A stretch of DNA of 64,000 nt from DATCLS01 sp036563805 (GTDB lineage Bacteria > Actinomycetota > Acidimicrobiia > Acidimicrobiales > VFJN01). Both the position numbers and the translations under genes were made by a program. Position 1 is the first letter of the stretch, and every line of letters begins with the position of its first letter. A model generated the notes under the pieces. It was not told where the DNA came from, did no database searches, and worked only from the letters and a program-made list of their open reading frames with translations. This document shows positions 25,011-32,593 of the stretch, one piece after another. Where the stretch lies: assembly GCA_036563805.1 (NCBI GenBank), contig DATCLS010000089.1:1-64000 (forward strand), read 5' to 3'.

Positions 25011-26140
25011 TGGACCTCTCGCTGACCGAGCGCGAACGCGACCTCGTCGAGCTCTGCCGCGAGTTCGCCCAGAAGGAGATCGCCCCCCGGGCCCCGGCCG
25101 CCTGGGAGGAGAACCGCTGCCCCACCGACCTGCTCCGGGAGATGGGCCAGCTGGGCCTGCTCGGCGTGCTCGTCCCCGAGGAGTGGGGCGGCATCGGCAT
25201 GTCGACGGTCGGCTTCGTGGCGGCCATGGAGCAGATCGGCCTGGCCGACCAGTCCGTCGCCGCCGCCTGGCAGGCGCACGTGACGATCGGGTCGCTGCCG
25301 CTGCTGCTGTTCGGGGACGACCAGCAGCGGGAGCGCTGGCTCCGGCCGCTGGCCGAGGGCCGGGCGCTCGGCGCCTTCGGGCTCACTGAGCCCGACGCCG
25401 GGTCCGACGCCCGGGGCATCCGCACCAGGGCCGAGCGGCGCGACGGTGGGTGGCTCATCAACGGCCGCAAGACGTTCATCTCCAACGCCGGCACCGACAT
25501 GTCCTTCGGCGTGACGCTGCTGGCCCGCACCGACGAGAGCTACGCCACGTTCGTCGTCGAGAAGGACACGCCCGGCTTCACGATGGGGCCGAAGATGCGG
25601 GGCATCGGCTGGCGCGGCCTCGACACCCGCGAGCTGGTCTTCGACGACGTGTGGGTGCCCGACGACCACCTCGTCGGCGACCCCGGCATGGGGCTCGGCC
25701 AGTTCCTGCGCACCCTCGAGGTCGGGCGCATCTCCATCGCCGCCCTGTCGCTCAGCCTCACCCAGGCGGTGCTCGACATGGCGGCCGCCTACGCCAAGGA
25801 GCGGGTCCAGTTCGGCCAGCCCATCGCCAAGTTCCAGGCGGTGCAGTTCAAGCTGGCCGACATCGCCACCGAGCTGGAGGCGGCCCGCTGGCTCACCTAC
25901 CGGGCCGCCTGGCTGCGCGACACCGGCCAGCCGTTCCAGAAGGAGGCGGCCATGGCCAAGCTCAAGGCCAGCCGCGTGGCGGCCTGGGCCGCCTCCGAGG
26001 CCGTGCAGATCCACGGCGGCCTCGGCTACATGCTCGAGACGCCGGTCGCTCGCTTCTACTGCGACGCCAAGGTCCTGGAGATCGGCGAGGGCACCAACGA
26101 GATCCAGCACCTCGTCATCGCCCGCGCCTTGGGCTGTTGA
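25010..26140 (+). CDS. Acyl-CoA dehydrogenase
   Basis: FAD enzyme introducing an alpha-beta double bond into acyl-CoA. The 376 residues show FGLTEPDAGSDARGI and NGRKTFISNAG (flavin loops), GRISIAALSLSLTQAVLDMAAAYAKERVQFG, QIHGGLGY and GEGTNEIQ, where the Glu corresponds to the classic catalytic base of short/medium-chain members. Electrons would pass to ETF. Coupled to the SDR by TGATG. A strong hairpin follows at 26191-26221. The gene ends the amidohydrolase-SDR-ACAD unit. Confidence 0.95.
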   Translation: MDLSLTERERDLVELCREFAQKEIAPRAPAAWEENRCPTDLLREMGQLGLLGVLVPEEWGGIGMSTVGFVAAMEQIGLADQSVAAAWQAHVTIGSLPLLLFGDDQQRERWLRPLAEGRALGAFGLTEPDAGSDARGIRTRAERRDGGWLINGRKTFISNAGTDMSFGVTLLARTDESYATFVVEKDTPGFTMGPKMRGIGWRGLDTRELVFDDVWVPDDHLVGDPGMGLGQFLRTLEVGRISIAALSLSLTQAVLDMAAAYAKERVQFGQPIAKFQAVQFKLADIATELEAARWLTYRAAWLRDTGQPFQKEAAMAKLKASRVAAWAASEAVQIHGGLGYMLETPVARFYCDAKVLEIGEGTNEIQHLVIARALGC

Positions 26141-26190
26141 GCTCGGAGGGGAGGGCCCCCTCCCCCTTCCGGCGCGACCGCGACGGTGAC

Positions 26191-26221
26191 CGCTGTCGAG
26201 CGGCGGAGCCGCTCGACAGCG
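26191..26221. terminator. 13-bp stem hairpin between convergent genes
   Basis: The inverted repeat 26191-26203 / 26209-26221 (CGCTGTCGAGCGG and its exact complement) forms a perfect 13-bp stem with a 5-nt loop. It lies between the convergent ACAD and E1 genes. There is no T-tract, as is usual in GC-rich actinobacteria. It probably terminates both. Confidence 0.6.
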
Positions 26222-26238
26222 CGACCGGCGGCGGGGCG

Positions 26239-28254
26239 TCAGGCCGCGGCGAGGCGGCGGATGGCGGCGGCGATGTCGTCGCGGTCCGGGAGCCAGGCCC
26301 GCTCCAGGTCGGGGGCGTAGGGCGGCGGCGTCGGCGCCGCCCCCACCCGCTCGATCGGGGCGTCCAGGTCCCAGAACGCCTCGCGGGCGACGACGGCGGC
26401 GATCTCCGCCCCGATGCCGAACGGCACGACCGCCTCGTGGGCGATCAGCAGCCGGCTCGTCCTGGCCACCGACTCCAGGATCGACGCCGTATCGAGCGGC
26501 GCCACCGTCCGCAGGTCGATCACCTCGACCGAGATGCCCTCGGCCGCCACGGCCTCGGCGGCGGCGAGCGCCTCGTACACCAGGCGCGACACCGACACGA
26601 CGGTCAGGTCGGTCCCCGGCCGCACGACCGCCGCCTTGCCGATGGGCACGAGGTGGTCGGGCGGCGGCTGGGGGCCCTTGCGGCCGTACAGCAGGCGGTT
26701 CTCGATGAACACGACCGGGTTGGGGTCCTGGATGGCCGCCCGCAGCAGCCCGTAGGTGTCGGCCGGCGTCGACGGCATGACGACCGTGAGGCCGGGCACG
26801 TGGGCCAGCAACGCCTCCAGGCTCTGCGAGTGCTGGCTGCCCGACGAGCGGCCGGCGCCGAACTGGGTCCGCACGGTGAGCGCCATCGGCGCGCCCCCGC
26901 CGGTCATGAACGGCAGCTTGGCCGCCTGGTTGAGCAGCTGGTCGAAGCAGACGCCGAGGAAGTCGAGGTACATCACCTCGACCACGGGGTGCATGCCGGC
27001 CATGGCCGCCCCCACCCCCAGCCCGACGACCGCGGTCTCGGAGATCGGCGTGTCGAGCACCCGCCCCGCGAACCGGTCGGCCAGCCCCCGGGTCAGGCCA
27101 AACACGTTGCCGCCGGCGCCCACGTCGACGCCGGCCACGAACACCCGCTCGTCGGCCGCGAGCTCGGCCTCGAGCGCGGTGTGCACGGCGTCCATGACGC
27201 GGAACACCGGCGCATCGGCCGGCGGCGGGGCCGGCTCGGGCACCGCCGACCGCTCCCGGACCACGAAGTGGTGCAGCGTCTCGGGCGCCGGCGGCGGGAG
27301 GCGGCGGGCCGCGGCCACGGCCTCGTCCAGCTCGGCGGCCACCACCGCGGCCACCGCCTTCAGCCGGTCGTCGTCGGCCCCGAGCCGGCGCAGGAGCGCC
27401 TCGTGGCGCCCGATCGGGTCGCGCGCCTCCCACTCGGCGACCTCCTCCGGCGTCCGGTAGCGCTCGGGGTCGCCCTCGTAGTGGCCGTGCCACCTGTACG
27501 TCGTGGCCTCGATCACCGTCGGACCCCGGCCGGACCGGGCCGCGGCGACGGCCTCGGTCATGGCGGCGGCCGTGGCCACCACGTCGTTGCCGTCGACGGC
27601 CACGAACGGCAGGCCGTAGCCGGCGGCCCGCCGCGCGAGCGGGGCGCCGTGCTGGGTGGCCGTGGGCGAGAACTCGGCGTAGCCGTTGTTCTCGCAGAAG
27701 AACACGACCGGCAGCCGCCACACCGCGGCCAGGTTCAGCGCCTCGTGGAACGCGCCCTGGGCGGGGGCGCCGTCGCCGAAGAACGCCACCGCCACCGTCC
27801 CGTCGCGCCGGAGCCGGGCGGCGGCCGCCGCCCCCACCGCGATCGGCACGCCGGCCGCGACGATCCCGTTGGCGCCGAAGATGCCGCGCCGGGGATCGGC
27901 GATGTGCATCGAGCCGCCCCGTCCCCGGTTCGTGCCCTGCTCCCGGCCCATGAGCTCGGCGAACATGCCGAACGGGTCGAGGCCCTTGGCCAGGCAGTGG
28001 CCGTGGCCCCGGTGGGTCGAGGTGATCACGTCGTCGTCCCGGAGCGGCCAGCAGGCGCCGACCGCAGCCGCCTCCTGGCCGATCGAGAGGTGGACGAACC
28101 CGGGGACCTCGCCGTCGCGGTAGAGCGCCGCCACGCGCTGCTCGAACCCCCGGATGAGGAGCATGCGCCGGTACTGCTCGAGAGCGTCGTCGAGGGTCGG
28201 GATCGCGGCGGGCGTCACGCCGGGCGTCTCGGCTGGAGTCACGGGTCGGGCCAC
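26239..28254 (-). CDS. Fused E1 alpha-beta 2-oxoacid (branched-chain type) dehydrogenase
   Basis: A 671-residue thiamine-diphosphate enzyme joining E1 alpha and E1 beta in one chain. The alpha part (about 15-330) has FVHLSIGQEAAAVGACW, GRGGSMHIAD and the ThDP motif GDGAPAQGAFHEALN...ENN. The beta part (about 345-671) has VFVAGVDVGAGGNVFG, DTPISETAVVGLGVGAAMAG, a QFGAGRSSGSQHSQ loop and VEVIDLRTVAPLD. It would decarboxylate a 2-oxoacid and pass the acyl group to a lipoyl E2. No E2 or E3 gene is in the window. GTG 28254 fits TACGAT (minus, 28264-28269), 9 nt upstream. GTG 28242 and 28218 are alternatives. Site 3 controls it together with the divergent SDR. Confidence 0.92.
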   Translation of the reverse strand: MARPVTPAETPGVTPAAIPTLDDALEQYRRMLLIRGFEQRVAALYRDGEVPGFVHLSIGQEAAAVGACWPLRDDDVITSTHRGHGHCLAKGLDPFGMFAELMGREQGTNRGRGGSMHIADPRRGIFGANGIVAAGVPIAVGAAAAARLRRDGTVAVAFFGDGAPAQGAFHEALNLAAVWRLPVVFFCENNGYAEFSPTATQHGAPLARRAAGYGLPFVAVDGNDVVATAAAMTEAVAAARSGRGPTVIEATTYRWHGHYEGDPERYRTPEEVAEWEARDPIGRHEALLRRLGADDDRLKAVAAVVAAELDEAVAAARRLPPPAPETLHHFVVRERSAVPEPAPPPADAPVFRVMDAVHTALEAELAADERVFVAGVDVGAGGNVFGLTRGLADRFAGRVLDTPISETAVVGLGVGAAMAGMHPVVEVMYLDFLGVCFDQLLNQAAKLPFMTGGGAPMALTVRTQFGAGRSSGSQHSQSLEALLAHVPGLTVVMPSTPADTYGLLRAAIQDPNPVVFIENRLLYGRKGPQPPPDHLVPIGKAAVVRPGTDLTVVSVSRLVYEALAAAEAVAAEGISVEVIDLRTVAPLDTASILESVARTSRLLIAHEAVVPFGIGAEIAAVVAREAFWDLDAPIERVGAAPTPPPYAPDLERAWLPDRDDIAAAIRRLAAA

Positions 28255-28263
28255 GGGTCGTGT

Positions 28264-28283
28264 ATCGTACCGGTCGGTACAAA
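28264..28283. promoter_or_regulatory. TetR-type operator, site 3 (E1 dehydrogenase / SDR)
   Basis: GTACCGGTCGGTAC (28267-28280) is the most symmetric copy, an inverted repeat GTACCG-GT-CGGTAC. TACGAT (minus, 28264-28269) and TACAAA (plus, 28278-28283) overlap its ends as -10 candidates for the two divergent genes, so a bound repressor would block both. Confidence 0.65.
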
Positions 28284-28293
28284 TGGATGCCCG

Positions 28294-29073
28294 ATGACCA
28301 CCGCGATCAAGATCCCCGAGTCGTTCCCCGACCCCGGCCTGGTGGCCGGCAAGCGGGTGGTGCTCACCGGTGCCAGCCGCGGCCTCGGCGCCCTGCTGGC
28401 CCACGCCTTCTCCGACGCCGGCGCCTGCGTGGCGCTCGTCGCCCGCACCGAGGCCGACCTGCGAGCGGTGGCCGACGAGCTGCCCGGGCCCTCGCTCGTG
28501 CTCCCGGGCGACGTCACCGACGAGGCGTTCAACGAGTCGGTGGCCGACGCCACCGCCGCCCAGTGGGGCGGCGTCGACGTGTGGATCTGCAACGCCGGCA
28601 TCTCGCCGATCGTGGCCGCGCCCCGCGACGTCGACCCGGCGGTCTGGCGGCAGGTCCTCGACGTGAACCTCACCGGCGCCTTCCTCGGCGCCCGGGCCGC
28701 GGCCCGGGTGATGGGCGAGGGCGGGCGCCTCATCTTCACCGGCTCGGTGCTCGGCGAGCGGCCCCGCCAGGGCCTGGCGGCCTACAGCGCCTCGAAGGCC
28801 GGCCTGGTGGCCATGGCCAAGGGCCTGGCGCTCGACCTGGCGCCGGACGGCATCACCGTGAACGTGGTGGCGCCGGGATGGTTCGACTCGCCGCTGGCGG
28901 AGGGGTGGATGCGCAACGCCAAGCTGTCCGAGGCCATCACGTGCCACACGGCCCAGCGCCGCTGGGGCCAGCCCGCCGACCTCGCCGGCGCCTACCGGTT
29001 CCTGGCCTCCGACGCCTCGGCGTTCATCACCGGGGCGGTGCTGAGCGTCGACGGCGGCTACCTGCTGGTGTGA
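28294..29073 (+). CDS. SDR-family oxidoreductase
   Basis: A 259-residue classical SDR: TGASRGLG near residue 26, NAGISP, catalytic Ser in FTGSVLG, YSASK, and the C-terminal TGAVLSVDGGYLLV. It probably oxidises a hydroxyl or hydroxyacyl-CoA with NAD(P)+. ATG 28294 is 10 nt after TACAAA at operator site 3. Earlier ATGs at 28283 and 28287 are out of frame. It is followed after 7 nt by a second SDR, so the two are co-transcribed and may act on successive or stereoisomeric alcohols. Confidence 0.93.
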   Translation: MTTAIKIPESFPDPGLVAGKRVVLTGASRGLGALLAHAFSDAGACVALVARTEADLRAVADELPGPSLVLPGDVTDEAFNESVADATAAQWGGVDVWICNAGISPIVAAPRDVDPAVWRQVLDVNLTGAFLGARAAARVMGEGGRLIFTGSVLGERPRQGLAAYSASKAGLVAMAKGLALDLAPDGITVNVVAPGWFDSPLAEGWMRNAKLSEAITCHTAQRRWGQPADLAGAYRFLASDASAFITGAVLSVDGGYLLV

Positions 29074-29080
29074 GCGGGCG

Positions 29081-29899
29081 ATGGCTGATCGACCGACCGA
29101 CGAGCCGCGAGCCGACGCCCGACCCGCTGACGAGCCGCGGGCCGACGCCCGACCGGCCGGCGCCCGCCGGGTCATCGCCATCACCGGCGCCGGCGGCACG
29201 CTCGGCGCCGCCCTGTGCGCCCGGTTCGCCGGCGAGCCCGACACCGACCTGGTCCTCAGCGACGTGAGCCAGGCGTCGCTCGACGCCTCGGTCCACGGGC
29301 TGGGGCCGACCGGGGCCGCGGTCGAGACCGTGCTGGCCGACGTCAGCGACCCCGAGCAGGTCGAGGCCGTCACGGCCCGGGCGGTCGAGCGGTTCGGGCG
29401 CCTCGACGTGCTGGTCAGCAACGCCGGCGTGCTCTCCCCCAACGGCCGGATCCACAACCTCACCACCGAGGACTGGGAGCGGGCCTTCCGGGTCAACGTG
29501 CTGGGCGCCGCCAACGGCATCCGCGCCGCCGTGCCGATCATGCGCCGGCAGGGCTCCGGGTCGATCGTGCTGACGGCCTCGGTCGCCGGCCTCACCGCCT
29601 GGTCGCACGCCGCCCCCTACTGCGCCACCAAGGCGGCGGTCATCCAGCTGGCCAAGGTGGCGGCGGTGGAGTACGCCCGCGACGGCATCCGGGTGAACTG
29701 CGTGTGCCCGGGGACGTTCCTGTCCCGCATCCACGAGGGCCTGCCCGGCGAGGCCATCGACGCCATCGCCTCCCGGCACCCGCTGGGCCTGGGCACGCCG
29801 CACGACCTGGTCGGCGCCTACTCGTACCTGGCCAGCGACGCCTCGCGCTGGACGACCGGCTCGGCGCTGGTCGTCGACGGCGGGTACGCCGCGCCCTGA
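29081..29899 (+). CDS. SDR-family oxidoreductase with repeat-encoded N-terminal tail
   Basis: A 272-residue SDR: ITGAGGTLG near residue 34, NAG, catalytic Ser in LTASVAGL, YCATK and TGSALVVDGGYAAP at the end. The first about 28 residues are an Asp/Pro/Arg/Ala-rich tail containing the duplicated DEPRADARPA, encoded by an imperfect DNA repeat at 29099-29156. SDRs normally begin within 5-10 residues of the Gly-rich motif, so the tail is an addition or the true start is later, but no later start codon precedes the motif. Co-transcribed with the upstream SDR; it converges on the TetR gene. Confidence 0.9.
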   Translation: MADRPTDEPRADARPADEPRADARPAGARRVIAITGAGGTLGAALCARFAGEPDTDLVLSDVSQASLDASVHGLGPTGAAVETVLADVSDPEQVEAVTARAVERFGRLDVLVSNAGVLSPNGRIHNLTTEDWERAFRVNVLGAANGIRAAVPIMRRQGSGSIVLTASVAGLTAWSHAAPYCATKAAVIQLAKVAAVEYARDGIRVNCVCPGTFLSRIHEGLPGEAIDAIASRHPLGLGTPHDLVGAYSYLASDASRWTTGSALVVDGGYAAP

Positions 29900-29927
29900 T
29901 CCGCGGGGCGCAACGGCCCGCCCGGAG

Positions 29928-30527
29928 CTACCGGCGGGCGATCCCCCGCATGAAGATCTCGCCGAACGGCTTGCCGACGTCGCGGGCCGTCAGGCGGCCG
30001 CCGGGCCGCAGCCACAGGTAGGTGTAGTTGTGCATGCCGAGCCAGGCCCGGGCGGTCAGCCAGGGGTCGAGGTCGCGGAACTCGCCGGACCGCACGCCGG
30101 CCTCGAGCACCGCCTCGACCCGCCGCTCGTACTCGCGGCGCCGCTTGCGGAACCGCTCGGCCCGCTCCCCGGTCAGCGCCGGGTACTCGTGGAGGAACAC
30201 CCACACGTGGTCGGGGTAGCGGTGGATCACGTCGAGGAGCTCCTCGCCCAGCATGGCCAGCTGCTGCGAGGGCGACCCACCCGCCTCCGCGACCCGGTCG
30301 GCGCCCGCCATCACCTCGTCCATGACCCGGTCGTGGATGGCGGCGAGCAGCTCCTCCTTGGAGCCGATGTAGTGGTAGAGCGCGCCCTTGCCGAGCTCGT
30401 TGGCGGCGCAGAGCTCCATGATGCCGGTGGCGTGGTACCCGCGCCGCGCGAAGACGCGGGCGGAGGTGTCGATGATGGCGTCGCGACGGGCCTGCCACTT
30501 GGCCCGCCGGGCCGGTTCACCGCTCAG
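29928..30527 (-). CDS. TetR-family regulator of the catabolic cluster (non-ATG start)
   Basis: A TetR repressor of about 199 residues. The HTH domain is intact: RRDAIIDTSARVFARRGYHATG, then LGKGALYHYIGSKEELL. The C-terminal half is the helical ligand/dimer domain. The only in-frame ATG (30608) lies inside the divergent ligase gene, upstream of the apparent promoter (TATACC, minus, 30543-30548). Downstream of that box no ATG, GTG or TTG precedes the HTH. CTG 30527, 5 nt after GAGGGGG, is the most plausible start. It is the only TetR gene in the window and sits beside operator site 4, so it most likely represses the regulon marked by sites 1-4. The ligand is probably a CoA ester (inference). 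Confidence 0.85.
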   Translation of the reverse strand: MSGEPARRAKWQARRDAIIDTSARVFARRGYHATGIMELCAANELGKGALYHYIGSKEELLAAIHDRVMDEVMAGADRVAEAGGSPSQQLAMLGEELLDVIHRYPDHVWVFLHEYPALTGERAERFRKRRREYERRVEAVLEAGVRSGEFRDLDPWLTARAWLGMHNYTYLWLRPGGRLTARDVGKPFGEIFMRGIARR

Positions 30528-30542
30528 CTCGGCCCCCTCGAT

Positions 30543-30565
30543 GGTATAGGCTGACTGGTCGGTAC
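30543..30565. promoter_or_regulatory. TetR-type operator, site 4 (tetR / acyl-CoA ligase)
   Basis: GACTGGTCGGTAC (30553-30565) matches the conserved right half of sites 1-3 (GGTCGGTACA), with a weaker left half. TATACC (minus, 30543-30548) is a -10 candidate for the TetR gene. The ligase ATG 30570 follows 5 nt after the site. The position implies autoregulation plus control of the ligase operon. Confidence 0.6.
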
Positions 30566-30569
30566 AAAC

Positions 30570-32087
30570 ATGGAAGCAAACCTTAGCTGGTGCGAGGTCC
30601 TCGCCCATCACGCGACGCGCGCCCCCGACCGGGCGATGACGATCTTCGAGGGCGAGACCATTACATACGGGGAGATGGCGGCCCGCGTCGGGGCGCTGGC
30701 CGGCGGGCTCGCCGAGCGCGGCGTCGGCGAGGGCGACGTGGTGGCGCTGCTGTCGTACAACTGCCCCGAGTTCCTCGAGACGATCTTCGCGGCCAACCAC
30801 CTCGGCGCCATCGCCATGCCGATCAACTGGCGGCTGGCAGCGCCGGAGGTCCGCTACATCCTCGACCACTCCGAGGCCAAGGTCCTGGTGTGCGACGGGG
30901 CGCTGACCGAGCTGGCCGACGAGGCGACGAAGGGCTTGGACGCGCTCGTCCGGGTGTGCGTGGCGCCCGAGGCGCCCGAGGGGTGGACGCCGCTGCCCGA
31001 CCTGCGGGCGGCCGAGGCGCCGCCGCGCGTGCCGGTGGCGGGCGACGGCGTCCACCGGCTCATGTACACGTCGGGCACGACCGGCCGCCCCAAGGGCGTG
31101 ATGCTCACCCACGCCAACCTGGCCTGGAAGAACCTGGCCCACATCGTCGAGTTCGGGTTCACCAGCGCCGACCTGGGCCTGGCCTGCGGGCCGCTCTACC
31201 ACGTCGGCGCGCTCGACCTGACGACGACGTCGCTGATCGCGGCCGGGGCCACGACCGTCATCCACCGGGCGTTCGACGCCGCCGCGGTCGTCGACGAGCT
31301 GGAGCGATCGCGGGTGACGACGGTGTGGCTGGCGCCGGCCATGGTGAACGCCATCATGGCGCTTCCCGACGTCGAGGCACGCGACCTGTCGTCGGTGCGG
31401 CTGATCATCAACGGCGGCGAGAAGATGCCGATCCCGCTCATCGAGCGGATCCAGCGCACCTTCCCCTCCGCCTGGTTCGCGGACGCCTACGGGCTGACCG
31501 AGACGGTGTCCGGCGACACGTTCCTCGACCGCGACAGCATCATCACCAAGCTCGGCAGCGTGGGCCGGCCTTGCCTGTTCCTCGAGCTCGACATCTGGGA
31601 CGAGCAGGGTCGCTCGGTGCCGGCCGGCGAGCGGGGGGAGATCGTGCTGCGCGGCCCCAAGGTGTTCCCGGGCTACTGGCGCGACTCCGAGGCCACCGCC
31701 AAGGCGTTCGCCGGCGGCTGGTTCCACACCGGCGACATCGGCGTGCGCGACGAGGACGGCTACCTGTTCATCGTCGACCGCCTCAAGGACATGATCGTGT
31801 CCGGCGGCGAGAACATCGCCGGCTCCGAGGTCGAGCGCGTGCTCTACGAGCACGACGCCGTGCTGGAGGCGGCCGTGGTCGGCCGGCCCGACGAGCGGTG
31901 GGGCGAGGTGCCCGTGGCCTTCGTCGTGCTGCACGAGGGCGCCACGGCCACGGCCGACGAGCTGGTCGCCCACTGCCGGGAGCGGCTGGCCAGGTTCAAG
32001 GTGCCCAAGGCCATCACGTTCCTCGACGCCCTGCCCCGCAACCCGTCGGGCAAGGTGCTCAAGCGCGAGCTGCGGAGCGCACTGTGA
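30570..32087 (+). CDS. AMP-dependent acyl-CoA synthetase/ligase
   Basis: A 505-residue adenylate-forming CoA ligase: MYTSGTTGRPKGVMLTH near residue 165, GLTET, WFHTGDIGVRDEDGYLFIVDR, GGENIAGSEVE and the catalytic Lys in NPSGKVLKREL. It resembles medium/long-chain and cyclohexane-carboxylate-type ligases; the substrate is not predictable. It starts 5 nt after operator site 4 and its stop overlaps the VOC gene (GTGA). It heads the ligase-VOC-ACAD operon. Confidence 0.95.
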   Translation: MEANLSWCEVLAHHATRAPDRAMTIFEGETITYGEMAARVGALAGGLAERGVGEGDVVALLSYNCPEFLETIFAANHLGAIAMPINWRLAAPEVRYILDHSEAKVLVCDGALTELADEATKGLDALVRVCVAPEAPEGWTPLPDLRAAEAPPRVPVAGDGVHRLMYTSGTTGRPKGVMLTHANLAWKNLAHIVEFGFTSADLGLACGPLYHVGALDLTTTSLIAAGATTVIHRAFDAAAVVDELERSRVTTVWLAPAMVNAIMALPDVEARDLSSVRLIINGGEKMPIPLIERIQRTFPSAWFADAYGLTETVSGDTFLDRDSIITKLGSVGRPCLFLELDIWDEQGRSVPAGERGEIVLRGPKVFPGYWRDSEATAKAFAGGWFHTGDIGVRDEDGYLFIVDRLKDMIVSGGENIAGSEVERVLYEHDAVLEAAVVGRPDERWGEVPVAFVVLHEGATATADELVAHCRERLARFKVPKAITFLDALPRNPSGKVLKRELRSAL

Positions 32088-32593
32088 CGGCGGCCGGGGC
32101 CGGCCCGGAGGTCGGCGCAGGGCCGCTGCCCGGCCCGCTACCGCACGCCGACCTGTTCCACACCGGCATCGTGGTCGACGACCTGGAGGCGGCCAGGGAC
32201 GAGCTCGGCCGGCTGTTCGGGGTCACGTGGTTCGAGGGCGGGGGCGAGGTCCGGGTGCTCACCGACGACGGCGCCCGCACCGTGCGGGCGGCCTACGCGC
32301 TGTCGCAGGAGGGTCCGCACCACATCGAGCTGGCCCAGGCGGTGCCGGGCACGGTGTGGACCGCCGCCGCCCCCGGCCAGGCCCACCACCTGGGCTACTG
32401 GGTGGACGACGTGGCCGCGGCGTCGGCCGAGCTCGCCCGGCTCGGGGCGCCCCGGGTGGCCACGATCGCCCCGGCCGACGACGCGCCGCCCATGTGCGCG
32501 TACCACCGGACGAGCGGGCCCTACGTCGAGGTCGTGAGCCGGGCCATGCGGCCGGTTCTGCTTCCGAAACCGGGACGCGGGAGGATGGGGTGA
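32084..32593 (+). CDS. VOC-family (glyoxalase/dioxygenase fold) protein
   Basis: A 169-residue protein with paired beta-alpha-beta-beta-beta modules: HTGIVVDDLEAARDELGRLFGVTW and the C-terminal HLGYWVDDVAAASAELARLG. Candidate metal ligands are His in LFHTG, His-Glu in PHHIELAQ and Glu in YVEVVSR, similar to methylmalonyl-CoA-epimerase-like or glyoxalase members. An epimerase for a CoA ester would fit the context but is inference. Translationally coupled on both sides (GTGA with the ligase, TGATG with the ACAD). Confidence 0.85.
   Translation: MTAAGAGPEVGAGPLPGPLPHADLFHTGIVVDDLEAARDELGRLFGVTWFEGGGEVRVLTDDGARTVRAAYALSQEGPHHIELAQAVPGTVWTAAAPGQAHHLGYWVDDVAAASAELARLGAPRVATIAPADDAPPMCAYHRTSGPYVEVVSRAMRPVLLPKPGRGRMG

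Noticed and set aside
24941..28282. 1113-codon open frame on the minus strand
   Set aside because: It is a shadow of the SDR, ACAD and E1 genes in other frames. Its composition is Arg/Gly-biased and the true genes show conserved motifs.
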